Below are positions 26,312-36,717 of a stretch of 50,350 nt of DNA, piece by piece. The notes under the pieces were generated by a model. It saw only the letters and a list, made by a program, of their open reading frames with translations. It was not told the DNA's origin and did not search any database. The translations under genes were made by a program, and so were the position numbers. The DNA lies in assembly GCA_018853935.1 (NCBI GenBank), contig JAAOMR010000125.1, positions 1 to 50,350 on the forward strand, given 5' to 3'. Origin of the DNA: Acidithiobacillus ferrivorans (GTDB lineage: Bacteria; Pseudomonadota; Gammaproteobacteria; Acidithiobacillales; Acidithiobacillaceae). Position 1 is the first letter of the stretch. Every line of letters starts with the position of its first letter.

Positions 26312-27787
26312 TTACTCCCAGGGCGTTTTGGTCAAACTCCACACGGGGTTGTTGATGGCCATATCCATATCCCGGGCGAAGATGGCGAAGCCGTCATAGC
26401 CGTGATAAGGACCGGAATAGTCCCAGGAGTGCATCTGCCGGAAAGGTACGCCCATTTTCTGGAAGACATACTTTTCCTTGATGCCGGAACCCACGAGATC
26501 AGGTTGGATGGCTTCCACCATCTTTTCAAACTCGTAGCCGGTCACATCGTCATAAATCAGCGTGCCGTCTTTCACATAATGGGTGGTCCGCTGGTAGTCG
26601 TCGTTATGCCCGAATTCATAACCGGTTCCGACCACATTCATGCCGAGATCCTCATAGGCGCCGATCACATGCCGAGGACGCAAGCCACCGACAAAAAGCA
26701 TGACCGTTCTTCCATCCAGACGTGGCCGGTATTTGGCGATCACTTCCTCGGTGAGGCGGTTATACTTCTCAATGACTCGTTCCGCGCCTTCCTTGATGTG
26801 ATCATCAAAATAACCGGCGATCGTCCGCAGGGACTCGGCAATTTTGGAAGGTCCGAAGAAGTTGTACTCGACCCACGGCACGCCATGTTTTTCTTCCATA
26901 TAGCGGGAGATGTAGTTCATGGAACGATAGCAGTGCAGGACATTCAATTTGGCCATGGGGGTGTTCTCCAATTCAGCCAAAGAACCGTCACCAGACCACT
27001 GGGCAATCACCCGCAGACCCATCTCTTCCAGAAGGATACGCGAACTCCAGGCATCACCACCGATGTTATAGTCACCAATAATGGCGACATCATAAGGGGT
27101 CTTTTCGAAAGCCTTGGGTTCTGCGCCCTGCTTTTCGAAGACATAGTCGCGGATACTGTCGTTGGCGATATGGTGGCCGAGCGATTGGGATACCCCCCGG
27201 AAGCCCTCACAACGCACCGGAACAATGGTTTTGCCACCGTATTCCTTCGACTTCTTTTTGGATACCGCTTCGATGTCGTCTCCGATCAGGCCGATGGGGC
27301 ATTCCGATTGCACGGTAATACCGTGGTTCAAAGGGAAGAGATCCTCGATTTCATCCATGATCTTTTCGAGTTTCTTATCACCGCCGAAAACGATGTCTTT
27401 TTCCTGGAAATCGGAAGTGAACTGCATCGTGACAAAGGTATCCACACCCGTAGTACCGATATAATAGTTACGGCGTGAGGCCCAGGAATACTGACCGCAG
27501 CCGACGGGTCCGTGGGAAATATGAATCATGTCCTTGATCGGGCCCCAGACCACGCCCTTGGAGCCGGCATAGGCACAACCACGAATGGTCATAACGCCGG
27601 GCACCGACTTGATATTCGATTTAACCCCGCAATCCGATTTTCCCTCCTCATACACACCTAAATGTTTGGCGCGTCTTTTGGCGGTTTTCTCCGGATAGAC
27701 CTTCAGTACTTCATCAATCAGGGCACGATTCCGCGTTTTGGTTTCCGCGACCATCTGCTCCCTGGTTTCTTCAGCGGTAATGCTCAT
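26312..27787 (-). CDS. nifD: NifD, MoFe protein alpha subunit
   Basis: The 491-residue subunit carries P-cluster cysteines Cys71 (RGCAYAGS), Cys97 (GPVGCGQY) and Cys163 (SECPIGL), the FeMo-co ligand Cys286 (LHCYRSMNY), the substrate-site His in SLGHHIAND and the cofactor His in [10 protein letters not shown]. Two adjacent ATG codons follow AGGAG; the second (27787) has the better spacing of seven bases. Confidence 0.98.
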   Translation of the reverse strand: MSITAEETREQMVAETKTRNRALIDEVLKVYPEKTAKRRAKHLGVYEEGKSDCGVKSNIKSVPGVMTIRGCAYAGSKGVVWGPIKDMIHISHGPVGCGQYSWASRRNYYIGTTGVDTFVTMQFTSDFQEKDIVFGGDKKLEKIMDEIEDLFPLNHGITVQSECPIGLIGDDIEAVSKKKSKEYGGKTIVPVRCEGFRGVSQSLGHHIANDSIRDYVFEKQGAEPKAFEKTPYDVAIIGDYNIGGDAWSSRILLEEMGLRVIAQWSGDGSLAELENTPMAKLNVLHCYRSMNYISRYMEEKHGVPWVEYNFFGPSKIAESLRTIAGYFDDHIKEGAERVIEKYNRLTEEVIAKYRPRLDGRTVMLFVGGLRPRHVIGAYEDLGMNVVGTGYEFGHNDDYQRTTHYVKDGTLIYDDVTGYEFEKMVEAIQPDLVGSGIKEKYVFQKMGVPFRQMHSWDYSGPYHGYDGFAIFARDMDMAINNPVWSLTKTPWE

Positions 27788-27815
27788 CATATCTCTCCTT
27801 ATAGCTAGGAAAAGT

Positions 27816-27845
27816 GAGGGCAGCCCCATACGGTCGGGTGCCCTC
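27816..27845 (-). other. Intercistronic hairpin, nifH to nifD
   Basis: GAGGGCA (27816-27822) pairs with TGCCCTC (27839-27845), extended inward by CCC/GGG with one bulged base, six bases beyond the nifH stop. Such hairpins raise nifH over nifDK message in other diazotrophs. Confidence 0.65.
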
Positions 27846-27851
27846 GGGTAC

Positions 27852-28766
<915 letters not shown>

Positions 28767-28780
28767 CTAAATTTGTCAGG

Positions 28781-28816
28781 TGGAAGCCCCCAAAAGCTGG
28801 GGAGAGTCGCTTTCCA
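28781..28816 (-). other. Hairpin at the predicted 5' end of nifH mRNA
   Basis: From the predicted transcript start (near 28816) the minus strand reads TGGAA-A-GC, an inner CCCC...GGGG stem and then GCTTCCA, closing a 7-bp outer stem with one bulge. A 5'-terminal stem-loop would shield the message from decay. Confidence 0.5.
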
Positions 28817-28825
28817 TCCAGACCG

Positions 28826-28843
28826 TTGCAAGTGCCGTGCCAG
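28826..28843 (-). promoter_or_regulatory. Sigma-54 promoter of nifHDK operon
   Basis: Minus-strand CTGGCACG-GCAC-TTGCAA is a near-perfect sigma-54 promoter with GG-N10-GC spacing. The predicted start near 28816 gives a 76-base leader to nifH. Confidence 0.93.
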
Positions 28844-28865
28844 GCCTGAAAGCATCTACATAACA

Positions 28866-28889
28866 CATTATTTTATATGTAAAATAATG
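28866..28889. repeat. AT-rich 10-bp inverted repeat in nifH upstream region
   Basis: CATTATTTTA, TATG, TAAAATAATG form a perfect 10-bp inverted repeat between the -24 element and the first NifA site. It has no IHF consensus. It may be an operator or a bend replacing IHF. Confidence 0.7.
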
Positions 28890-28913
28890 CTTTCTGTGGG
28901 GTCTCATGCGGGC

Positions 28914-28929
28914 TGTTTGAAAACCTACA
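28914..28929. promoter_or_regulatory. NifA upstream activator sequence 1 (nifH side)
   Basis: TGT, TTGAAAACCT, ACA is an exact UAS match centred about 106 bp upstream of the nifH start of transcription. Confidence 0.85.
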
Positions 28930-28943
28930 AAACGCACCTTCTA

Positions 28944-28959
28944 TGTCAGGAAGCACACA
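28944..28959. promoter_or_regulatory. NifA upstream activator sequence 2
   Basis: TGT, CAGGAAGCAC, ACA is a second exact match, 30 bp (about three helical turns) from the first, so both face the same side of the helix. It could serve the divergent promoters on both sides. Confidence 0.8.
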
Positions 28960-28963
28960 GCGT

Positions 28964-28979
28964 TGACGCGCTTGCGTCA
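28964..28979. repeat. Inverted repeat TGACGC-N4-GCGTCA
   Basis: TGACGC, GCTT, GCGTCA is a 6-bp perfect dyad five bases beyond UAS 2 in the nifH/receiver intergenic region. It has the shape of a dimeric regulator site; no regulator can be named. The rest of the 460-bp gap from 28980 to 29133 shows nothing clear. Confidence 0.5.
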
Positions 28980-29133
28980 TGCCTAGTACTGCTATTGGAT
29001 CGTCGGGGCAGCCTCCATAAGCTTTAACAAATTCACTTTTGTTTGAATGGCTTAGTGCCTTATCTGGACGATGATCATATTTTTTGGCTCTGCCAGGCGG
29101 ATATTCGGGTGCTGAAGGCGTAAGTGGAAATAT

Positions 29134-29150
29134 ATGGCATAAATACTGCT
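29134..29150 (+). promoter_or_regulatory. Sigma-54 promoter of receiver-draT-draG-nifA operon
   Basis: ATGGCATA-AATA-CTGCT keeps GG-N10-GC with TGGCAT at -24 and TGC at -12. Transcription would begin near 29161. The two NifA sites at 28914-28959 lie 209-240 bp upstream, still a workable distance. Confidence 0.75.
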
Positions 29151-29199
29151 TTAATTTTCCATTCAAGCAAAAAGGCTTGCTCAATTTTGGGAGGACGAT

Positions 29200-29586
29200 A
29201 TGCAGATCGGTGTGGATTGTGATCTCGCGGTGGGTAATCGGCGCATTTTTGTGCTGGATACGGATGAGATTGGGCGTATGGCGGTGCAATTCATGCTTCA
29301 TGATGAATATGAAACCCACGAAATCGCCAGTCTCCAAGCTGCTCTCGCCAAAGCTCAGGATTGGCCGCCAGACCTGATCATTCTTGGCGAGGCGCTGCTG
29401 GGTGAAGGCCAGCTGAATGTGGAAACGGTGAGTGAACAATTTCCCAAGGCACGACTGATGCTCGTGGTCGGGGAAGCGCGGTCGGCCCTGAGCCAACCCG
29501 CCATCAGTAAGGGATTCGTGTTGCTACATAAGCCGCTGCGGCTTGAGGATGTCCGCGCCAAGGTGGCTGCCGTGTTGCAGAATTAG
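29200..29586 (+). CDS. Degenerate response-regulator receiver protein (pseudo-receiver)
   Basis: The 128-residue protein follows the receiver fold: strand and acid pair IFVLDTDE (about 16-23), helix, the PDLIILGE strand, the switch strand and LLHKPL with the conserved Lys111. At the place of the phosphorylated aspartate (PDLII-L-D in normal receivers) it has Gly63, followed by Glu64, so it cannot be phosphorylated in the usual way. There is no output domain. GGGAGG precedes the ATG. It is the first gene of the operon with draT, draG and nifA, which suggests a regulator or binding partner of DraT, DraG or NifA; this is inference. Confidence 0.75.
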   Translation: MQIGVDCDLAVGNRRIFVLDTDEIGRMAVQFMLHDEYETHEIASLQAALAKAQDWPPDLIILGEALLGEGQLNVETVSEQFPKARLMLVVGEARSALSQPAISKGFVLLHKPLRLEDVRAKVAAVLQN

Positions 29587-29603
29587 CCGGATCAAGGACG
29601 TCT

Positions 29604-30431
29604 TTGTTGGTAGAGAACTCCCTGGGGGAGCAGCGCCCCGCCCGTTCACCGGCCGCTAATCCCGGCAGCAATCTGACCGGGATTCCGTCCGGGCTGTTGA
29701 TCAGTGCTGAATTTCATGCGTTCCCGATGCCGCTACATATCGCCGGGGTGCGCGATGGGCACCCCGCGCTTTTCCAGAAATTGTCTCTGGTGCAAGAACA
29801 GTGCGAGGCGGGACAGGTCTTCCAGGCGTACATGGAAGAGATTTTTGCTGGCGGGCATGACCGGACAAAGGGCCGACGCTTCAGAGCCAGCTACTTACGC
29901 CTGCTCAAAGGTTGGGGATATGACAGCAATTCGCCGGAAGGTGCGGTTATGAAGGGCTGGGTGGAGAGCCGGTTCGGGATCGCGCCGAATTTTCACCGGC
30001 AGGTGATCGGCCGTGTGGGTGACGCCGCCTGGATTCAGTACATGACCGACAAAATGTCAGGGCGATTTGATAATAATGCGATCTGGTTGCAGCTTGACCT
30101 GTTGTTTGAATTCGCACAATGGTCGGCGCGGCGTTTTCTGGCATCGGGCCAACGGCATTTGCGCTTGTTCCGGGGAACCAATGATTTTGCGGAACATCCT
30201 ATTCTCTGGAAAGCCGGGGCGCGGCAGGGGGTAATCCGGCTGAACAATCTGGTGTCCTTCAGCAGTGATCGGGATGTGGCCAGCGCATTCGGCGATTGCA
30301 TACTGGAGGTGGAAGTACCTTTGGTAAAGCTGCTCTTTTTCAAGGGCTTGCTGCCCTGTCGCGCACTTCAGGCGGAGAGTGAGTATCTGGTGATCGGCGG
30401 TGAATACACGGCACACATGTACTATTACTGA
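29604..30431 (+). CDS. draT: DraT, NAD-dinitrogenase-reductase ADP-ribosyltransferase
   Basis: The 275-residue enzyme transfers ADP-ribose from NAD to NifH Arg102, switching nitrogenase off. It matches DraT in length and in segments such as NAIWLQLDLLFEFAQWSARRF, LRLFRGTNDFAEH and NNLVSFSSDRDVASAFGD. The start is TTG (29604 or 29607) because no ATG fits and AAGGA lies upstream. It sits 17 bp after the receiver gene and 9 bp before draG. Confidence 0.95.
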   Translation: MLVENSLGEQRPARSPAANPGSNLTGIPSGLLISAEFHAFPMPLHIAGVRDGHPALFQKLSLVQEQCEAGQVFQAYMEEIFAGGHDRTKGRRFRASYLRLLKGWGYDSNSPEGAVMKGWVESRFGIAPNFHRQVIGRVGDAAWIQYMTDKMSGRFDNNAIWLQLDLLFEFAQWSARRFLASGQRHLRLFRGTNDFAEHPILWKAGARQGVIRLNNLVSFSSDRDVASAFGDCILEVEVPLVKLLFFKGLLPCRALQAESEYLVIGGEYTAHMYYY

Positions 30432-30440
30432 GGACGAGAA

Positions 30441-31829
30441 ATGGGCTACGACTTGCGGGAGAGGGCCTTAGGTGCCTATCTGGGATTGGCGGTCGGGGAT
30501 GCCCTGGGCGCGACAGTGGAGTTCATGAGTCCCACGGAAATTCGGGAGGAATATGGCGTCCATCGCAATATGATCGGTGGCGGCTGGCTGCATTTGCAGC
30601 CCGGACAGGTGACCGACGATACCCAGATGTGTTTGGTGTTGGGGCGGAGCATTCTGGCTGATGAACAATGGTCCATTACCCGCTTTGGCGAGGGGATGGT
30701 GCAGTGGTTGCGCGGCCATCCCGTGGATGTGGGCAATACCTGCCGCCGGGGAATCCGGCGCTTTATGCTCAACGGCACTACCGCCGCCGAACCGGCGGAA
30801 TGGGATGCCGGTAATGGTGCGTGCGTACGCAATCTCCCCGTGGTGCTGGCCACTCTGAACGCCCCCGCGTCCTTCCGGCAAATCAGTGTAGAACAGGCGC
30901 ATCTGACCCACCATCACCCGCTGTCGGATATCGCCACCCTGACGCTGGGGGAGATGTTGCGCTGCGCGCTGCGCGGTGACGGTATTGCAGCCGTGCGGCG
31001 TCTGGCGGATACACTGGTTGCACAGTACCCGGAATTCGATTTCAAAGAAATTCCCCAGGCACCTACGCCCTATATTGTGGATACGGTGCGCGCCGTCCTG
31101 CATACGCTGTTCCATACCGATAATTATAAAGACTGCCTGATTACGGTGGTAAATCAGGGTGGGGATGCGGACACCACGGGCGCCCTTGCGGGAATGCTGG
31201 CGGGAGCCCTGTACGGGACTTACGGGCTTCCCGGTGCCTGGTTGCAGCGTCTGGATCCCGCGCTTCAGAAAGAAATCGCGGCGCAGGTGGATCAGCTTCT
31301 GGCCTGGGATGAGCGGACGGATCACGCGCAGTTGTCGGCCAGCATACCGCTGCGTGTCTTGTTTTACGAAAAACCAGGCTGTGCCAATAATGCGCGGCAG
31401 AAAGCACTGTTGACGGCCGCCGGCTGTGTGCTGGAGGTGCATGACTTATTGAAGACCGCCTGGACGGCGGCAACCCTGCGCCCCTATTTTGCGGATCGAC
31501 CCGTGGCAGAGTGGTTCAACCCGGCGTCGCCGCGGATAAAGTCGGGAGAGATCGTTCCGGAGGCGTTTACGGAAGCCGGGGCACTCGCCGCGATGCTGTC
31601 CGACCCACTCCTCATTCGGCGCCCGCTCATGGAAGCGGCGGGCGCCAAAACCGCCGGTTTTTCTGAGGATCAATTGCGCCTGTGGACGTCCACATCTCTT
31701 GACGTGTATGCTGAAGTCGCTGGCGTTGGTACCGACCATTGTCGGCGTTCCGTGCCTTGCCCAAGCGTCAGGCAGGCGCACAGGCTCAGCAAAACCCCAG
31801 CCGCCTCATCCCACCCCAACGCCTCCTGA
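30441..31829 (+). CDS. draG: DraG-NifO fusion: ADP-ribosyl-dinitrogenase reductase hydrolase with nitrogenase-associated ArsC-like domain
   Basis: Residues 1-300 are DraG, which removes ADP-ribose from NifH: TDDTQM (58-63) and GDADTTGA (241-248) supply the two-manganese site. Residues 303-415 are a nitrogenase-associated ArsC/NifO-type domain, recognisable from RVLFYEKPGCANNARQKALL, HDLLKTAWTAATLRPYF and SDPLLIRRPLMEA. In most diazotrophs the two are separate genes. A 47-residue low-similarity tail ends the protein. No frameshift is visible in the linker (about residues 285-303). Azotobacter NifO affects molybdenum use, so the fusion may link nitrogenase reactivation to Mo status; that link is inferred. 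Confidence 0.93.
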   Translation: MGYDLRERALGAYLGLAVGDALGATVEFMSPTEIREEYGVHRNMIGGGWLHLQPGQVTDDTQMCLVLGRSILADEQWSITRFGEGMVQWLRGHPVDVGNTCRRGIRRFMLNGTTAAEPAEWDAGNGACVRNLPVVLATLNAPASFRQISVEQAHLTHHHPLSDIATLTLGEMLRCALRGDGIAAVRRLADTLVAQYPEFDFKEIPQAPTPYIVDTVRAVLHTLFHTDNYKDCLITVVNQGGDADTTGALAGMLAGALYGTYGLPGAWLQRLDPALQKEIAAQVDQLLAWDERTDHAQLSASIPLRVLFYEKPGCANNARQKALLTAAGCVLEVHDLLKTAWTAATLRPYFADRPVAEWFNPASPRIKSGEIVPEAFTEAGALAAMLSDPLLIRRPLMEAAGAKTAGFSEDQLRLWTSTSLDVYAEVAGVGTDHCRRSVPCPSVRQAHRLSKTPAASSHPNAS

Positions 31830-31854
31830 GCGCTGTAGAGAAGAGGGCCTTATC

Positions 31855-33492
<1,638 letters not shown>

Positions 33493-33529
33493 CTTCGCGC
33501 CTGCCGTACTATTTTTACCCCTTCCCGTT

Positions 33530-33545
33530 TGTCCGGTTTTCGACA
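33530..33545. promoter_or_regulatory. NifA upstream activator sequence for nifB
   Basis: TGT, CCGGTTTTCG, ACA is an exact TGT-N10-ACA match, centred about 126 bp upstream of the predicted nifB transcript start and 38 bp after the nifA stop. Confidence 0.8.
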
Positions 33546-33607
33546 ATTTTCGCCGCAGTGCTGGAAACACACGTAATATTATCGACAAAGCGCTGAGTTG
33601 ATCATCC

Positions 33608-33620
33608 TAACATATTGAAA
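33608..33620 (-). promoter_or_regulatory. IHF-like site upstream of nifB
   Basis: Minus-strand TTTCAATATGTTA matches the IHF consensus WATCARNNNNTTR at all but one position and lies between the UAS and the -24 element. Confidence 0.45.
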
Positions 33621-33636
33621 AACAAATTCTGTCATG

Positions 33637-33654
33637 CTGGCATCACTTTTGCTT
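33637..33654 (+). promoter_or_regulatory. Sigma-54 promoter of nifB operon
   Basis: CTGGCATC-ACTT-TTGCTT has GG-N10-GC spacing with strong -24 and -12 elements. Predicted start near 33664, leader about 91 bases. Confidence 0.92.
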
Positions 33655-33754
33655 AAGGTAATGCAAGCGTCAGCTTCTTAGGAGCAAGCCGATACATCCA
33701 TGAGGCGCGCGGTTTTCCATCGTTCACTGAAGATCCGTATGGAGGATTACGCCC

Positions 33755-35323
33755 ATGGCATCCCAAATAATTTCTCTTTCCAGTATTAGCACACCCAATA
33801 ACGGGGTGGATCTGGAAGAGATCATGCAGCAAAAGGCAGAGCACCAAGGTTGTGGTACGAGCGGTAGTTCCGGCAAGGCCAGTTGTGGCACCGGAGCGGG
33901 GCAGGGAGATCTGGCACCGGAGATATGGGAAAAGGTCAAGAATCACCCCTGCTATAGCGAAGAAGCGCATCATCATTACGCCCGTATGCATGTCGCGGTG
34001 GCGCCCGCCTGCAATATCCAGTGCAATTACTGTAACCGCAAATATGACTGCGCCAACGAAAGTCGTCCGGGCGTGGTCAGTGAAAAACTGACGCCGGAGC
34101 AAGCGGCCAAAAAGGTGCTGGCCGTGGCCTCCACCATTCCGCAAATGACCGTGTTGGGCGTTGCCGGTCCGGGGGATCCCCTGGCCAACCCCGAGAAAAC
34201 TTTCAAGACTTTTGAACTGATCTCGAAAACAGCGCCGGATATCAAGCTCTGCCTATCCACCAATGGCCTGGCACTCCCTGACCATGTGGATACCATTGCC
34301 GGTTTCAATGTGGATCACGTCACCATCACCATCAATATGGTGGATGCGGATGTAGGCGCCCAGATCTATCCCTGGATTTTTTACAAAAACAAGCGTTACA
34401 AGGGGCGTGAAGCGGCGCAGATACTCACCGACCGGCAAATGCAGGGACTGGAAATGCTGACCGAGCGCGGCATTCTCTGTAAGGTGAATTCGGTCATGAT
34501 CCCCGGCATCAATGATCACCATCTGGTGGAAGTCAACCGGGCAGTCAAGAGCCGCGGGGCCTTCCTCCACAACATCATGCCCCTGATTTCCGCGCCTGAA
34601 CATGGCACGGTTTTCGGTTTGAACGGCCAGCGTGGCCCGACCGCCCAGGAACTCAAAGCCCTGCAGGACAGTTGCGAAGGCGAAATGAACATGATGCGCC
34701 ACTGTCGGCAATGCCGGGCGGACGCGGTGGGTCTGCTGGGCGAAGACCGTTCGGCAGAATTCACGACCGAAGCCGTAATGGCGATGGATGTGGAATACGA
34801 CCTCGAATCGCGCAAGGCCTATCAGTCGCTGGTCGAGCAGGAGCGTCAGGCAACGGCGGACGCCAAACGTGCTGAACTGGAAACTCTGGCTGGCGAACAA
34901 TCCGATGTCAAAATTCTCATCGCGGTGGCAACCAAAGGCAGCGGGCGGGTCAATGAACACTTCGGGCATGCCACCGAGTTCCAGATTTATGAAGCGAGTG
35001 CGTCCGGCGCGAAGTTTGTCGGCCACCGTCGCGTAGACCTCTATTGCCAGGGCGGTTATGGCGAAGAGGAAGCTCTGGAAAGCACCATCATCCGCGCGAT
35101 CAACGATTGTACGGCAGTTTTTGTGGCCAAGATCGGTGGCTGTCCGAAAGCCTCGCTGGAAGCGGCGGGAATCGATGCGGTGGATCGTTACGCCTTTGAA
35201 TATATCGAGCAGTCAGTCATTGCCTACTATCGGGATTATCTCGATAACATCCGTAGTGGGGCCATTGTTCATGGCCAGCGCGGAGACGCGGAGATCCGGC
35301 AGGGGGCGTATGTAGCTGCGTAA
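33755..35323 (+). CDS. nifB: NifB, FeMo-co core (NifB-co) synthase
   Basis: The 522-residue radical-SAM enzyme has CNIQCNYC (Cys86, 90, 93) for its SAM-binding cluster and the fused C-terminal NifX-like domain ([21 protein letters not shown], about residues 385-500). It builds the 8Fe-9S-C core of FeMo-co from clusters supplied by NifU. A Cys/Gly-rich N-terminus ([16 protein letters not shown]) is present. It is the first gene of a long operon behind its own sigma-54 promoter. Confidence 0.98.
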   Translation: MASQIISLSSISTPNNGVDLEEIMQQKAEHQGCGTSGSSGKASCGTGAGQGDLAPEIWEKVKNHPCYSEEAHHHYARMHVAVAPACNIQCNYCNRKYDCANESRPGVVSEKLTPEQAAKKVLAVASTIPQMTVLGVAGPGDPLANPEKTFKTFELISKTAPDIKLCLSTNGLALPDHVDTIAGFNVDHVTITINMVDADVGAQIYPWIFYKNKRYKGREAAQILTDRQMQGLEMLTERGILCKVNSVMIPGINDHHLVEVNRAVKSRGAFLHNIMPLISAPEHGTVFGLNGQRGPTAQELKALQDSCEGEMNMMRHCRQCRADAVGLLGEDRSAEFTTEAVMAMDVEYDLESRKAYQSLVEQERQATADAKRAELETLAGEQSDVKILIAVATKGSGRVNEHFGHATEFQIYEASASGAKFVGHRRVDLYCQGGYGEEEALESTIIRAINDCTAVFVAKIGGCPKASLEAAGIDAVDRYAFEYIEQSVIAYYRDYLDNIRSGAIVHGQRGDAEIRQGAYVAA

Positions 35324-35329
35324 GGTTGT

Positions 35330-35355
35330 CGGGGGAGATATCCTCCCCCGTTTTT
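35330..35355 (+). terminator. Intrinsic terminator/attenuator between nifB and fdxN
   Basis: CGGGGGAG, ATATC, CTCCCCCG then TTTTT: an 8-bp GC-rich stem with a T tract, 7 bases after the nifB stop. The same strand continues with closely spaced genes, so it is likely a partial terminator that lowers downstream expression. Confidence 0.85.
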
Positions 35356-35373
35356 GTCAAAAGGAGAAACATC

Positions 35374-35592
35374 ATGGCTTTTAAAATCGTCAGTTCCCAA
35401 TGCACCAGTTGTTCGGCCTGTGAACCGGAATGCCCGAATATGGCCATTTCCGAAAAAAATGGCACCTTCGTGATCGATCCGGCCAAGTGTACGGAATGCA
35501 TAAATTATTTCGATGAACCGCAGTGTGTGGCGGTATGTCCGGTGGATGACACCTGCATTATTGACAACAACTATCCCCGTTACGTCGCTTAG
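35374..35592 (+). CDS. fdxN: FdxN-type 2[4Fe-4S] ferredoxin
   Basis: The 72-residue ferredoxin has C-x2-C-x2-C-x3-C ([11 protein letters not shown]) and C-x2-C-x8-C-x3-C (CTEC, PQCVAVC), the arrangement of the FdxN group found after nifB. FdxN supplies electrons to NifB and nitrogenase. The start MAFKIVSSQ has AAGGAG eight bases upstream, right after the attenuator. Confidence 0.95.
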   Translation: MAFKIVSSQCTSCSACEPECPNMAISEKNGTFVIDPAKCTECINYFDEPQCVAVCPVDDTCIIDNNYPRYVA

Positions 35593-35601
35593 GAGCCGGT
35601 C

Positions 35602-35937
35602 ATGGAACTCACCTTTACGCCGAAAGCGGAACGTTTTATCCAGCGGATGATCACCTTTGGCGGTGGAAATGCTGCCAGTGCTTTCCGCCTTGCAGTAAAG
35701 CCGGGCGGATGCTCTGGCCTGTCTTACGATTTTCGTATTGTCGAAGTGCCGGAACCAGGCGATGTGGCCATCACCAGTAATGGCATTCCGGTGCTGCTGG
35801 AACAGAAAAGTGTCCCTTTTCTCAATGGCGTCGTCGTCGATTGCGAGGATAGCCTGATGAATACCGGGCTGGTCTTTACCAATCCGAATGCGGCGGCCAG
35901 TTGCGGTTGCGGAACTTCATTTACACCCAAGGAATAA
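35602..35937 (+). CDS. iscA: IscA/HesB-type A-type carrier, nifB-linked
   Basis: This 111-residue A-type carrier has GGCSGLSYDF and SCGCGTSF cysteines. It is the second A-type protein in the window and lacks the C-terminal tail of the first. It follows fdxN by 9 bp. Likely delivers clusters to NifB or partners. Confidence 0.93.
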   Translation: MELTFTPKAERFIQRMITFGGGNAASAFRLAVKPGGCSGLSYDFRIVEVPEPGDVAITSNGIPVLLEQKSVPFLNGVVVDCEDSLMNTGLVFTNPNAAASCGCGTSFTPKE

Positions 35938-35977
35938 TGCCCCGTAGGGATATGGCAGAGATTGGAGGGAGGAAAAC

Positions 35978-36208
35978 ATGGAAACCTGGATCGTTCATCA
36001 TACGAACACGACTATCCATCGTTGCGCAGTGAATACGGCAGCACTTCCCTCGCATCTGGATGCTATCGATTTACGTCATGCGGAGATATTTACCCGTATA
36101 CCAGCCAGAGAGCAGCGTCATCTCGCACGTGCTTACAGCAGTTATGTCTGCTGTGAGGAGTGTGAAGCGGCTCTGCTCAACCCCGTGAAGCAGAGGGGTG
36201 CAGCATGA
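35978..36208 (+). CDS. Hypothetical protein, nifB operon (76 aa)
   Basis: The 76-residue protein has a CC-x2-C motif (YVCCEECEAALL) and an isolated Cys16. Ribosome site GGAGGGAGG is strong. Its stop overlaps the start of the TPR-like gene (ATGA at 36205-36208), so it is translated. The cysteines could bind metal or a cluster. I do not recognise the family. Confidence 0.7.
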   Translation: METWIVHHTNTTIHRCAVNTAALPSHLDAIDLRHAEIFTRIPAREQRHLARAYSSYVCCEECEAALLNPVKQRGAA

Positions 36209-36717
36209 GCAATATCTGGGACGATGAATGGTTGAACCGCCGTTACTATGAAGGCCTCCTGCCGGAGGCGGCGGAACGCCATCTGCATCTCGCGGCGCGC
36301 TCCTATGCGGACGATGTGCGCGCCGAGGATCACCTGATGGATGCCATCGCCATCGCCCCCGAGCACATGGTTGTTTACCTGGGTTTGTACAAATTTTATT
36401 TCTATAAAGGCCGACTGAACGAGGCATTGGCAACGGCCCGTATCTGTCTGCAGCGCAGCGCCGCAGAATTGGGTATTGATCCGGACTGGCGCAAGGTAAG
36501 GGAGCGGCAGGCGGACTTTGGCAGTTTTGATGCACCGCGGGCACGCTTTTATATGTTCGTGCTGAAAGCCTATGGTTACCTGCATTTGCGTCTGGGTCAC
36601 CTGGCTACGGGCAGCAAAATCATGGACAAACTCATCGAACTGGACCCGACGGACAAAATACAGGCGCGGGTGCTGCTGGAAGTCCTGCAAAAAAAAGAGG
36701 AGGACGACGATGAGTGA
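36205..36717 (+). CDS. TPR-like helical repeat protein, nif-associated (170 aa)
   Basis: The 170-residue protein has helical repeat features (MVVYLGLYKFYFYKGRLNEAL, ARFYMFVLKAYGYLHLRL, DKLIELDPTDKIQARVLL) and ends in an acidic run EEDDDE. It is a homologue of the protein at 102-596. Overlaps its neighbours on both sides (4 bp upstream, 8 bp downstream). Probably a docking or chaperone protein; the partner is unknown. Confidence 0.78.
   Translation: MSNIWDDEWLNRRYYEGLLPEAAERHLHLAARSYADDVRAEDHLMDAIAIAPEHMVVYLGLYKFYFYKGRLNEALATARICLQRSAAELGIDPDWRKVRERQADFGSFDAPRARFYMFVLKAYGYLHLRLGHLATGSKIMDKLIELDPTDKIQARVLLEVLQKKEEDDDE

Noticed and set aside
25298-27478. A 726-codon plus-strand open frame opposite nifK and nifD
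   Set aside because: It is antisense to two unmistakable nitrogenase genes, has low-complexity sequence with no family features and no ribosome site; it arises from the codon usage of nifDK.
31699-31854. Longer NifA start at 31699
   Set aside because: The extension overlaps the draG-nifO coding end, has no ribosome site and no NifA homology; MKDHVTPN at 31855 has both.
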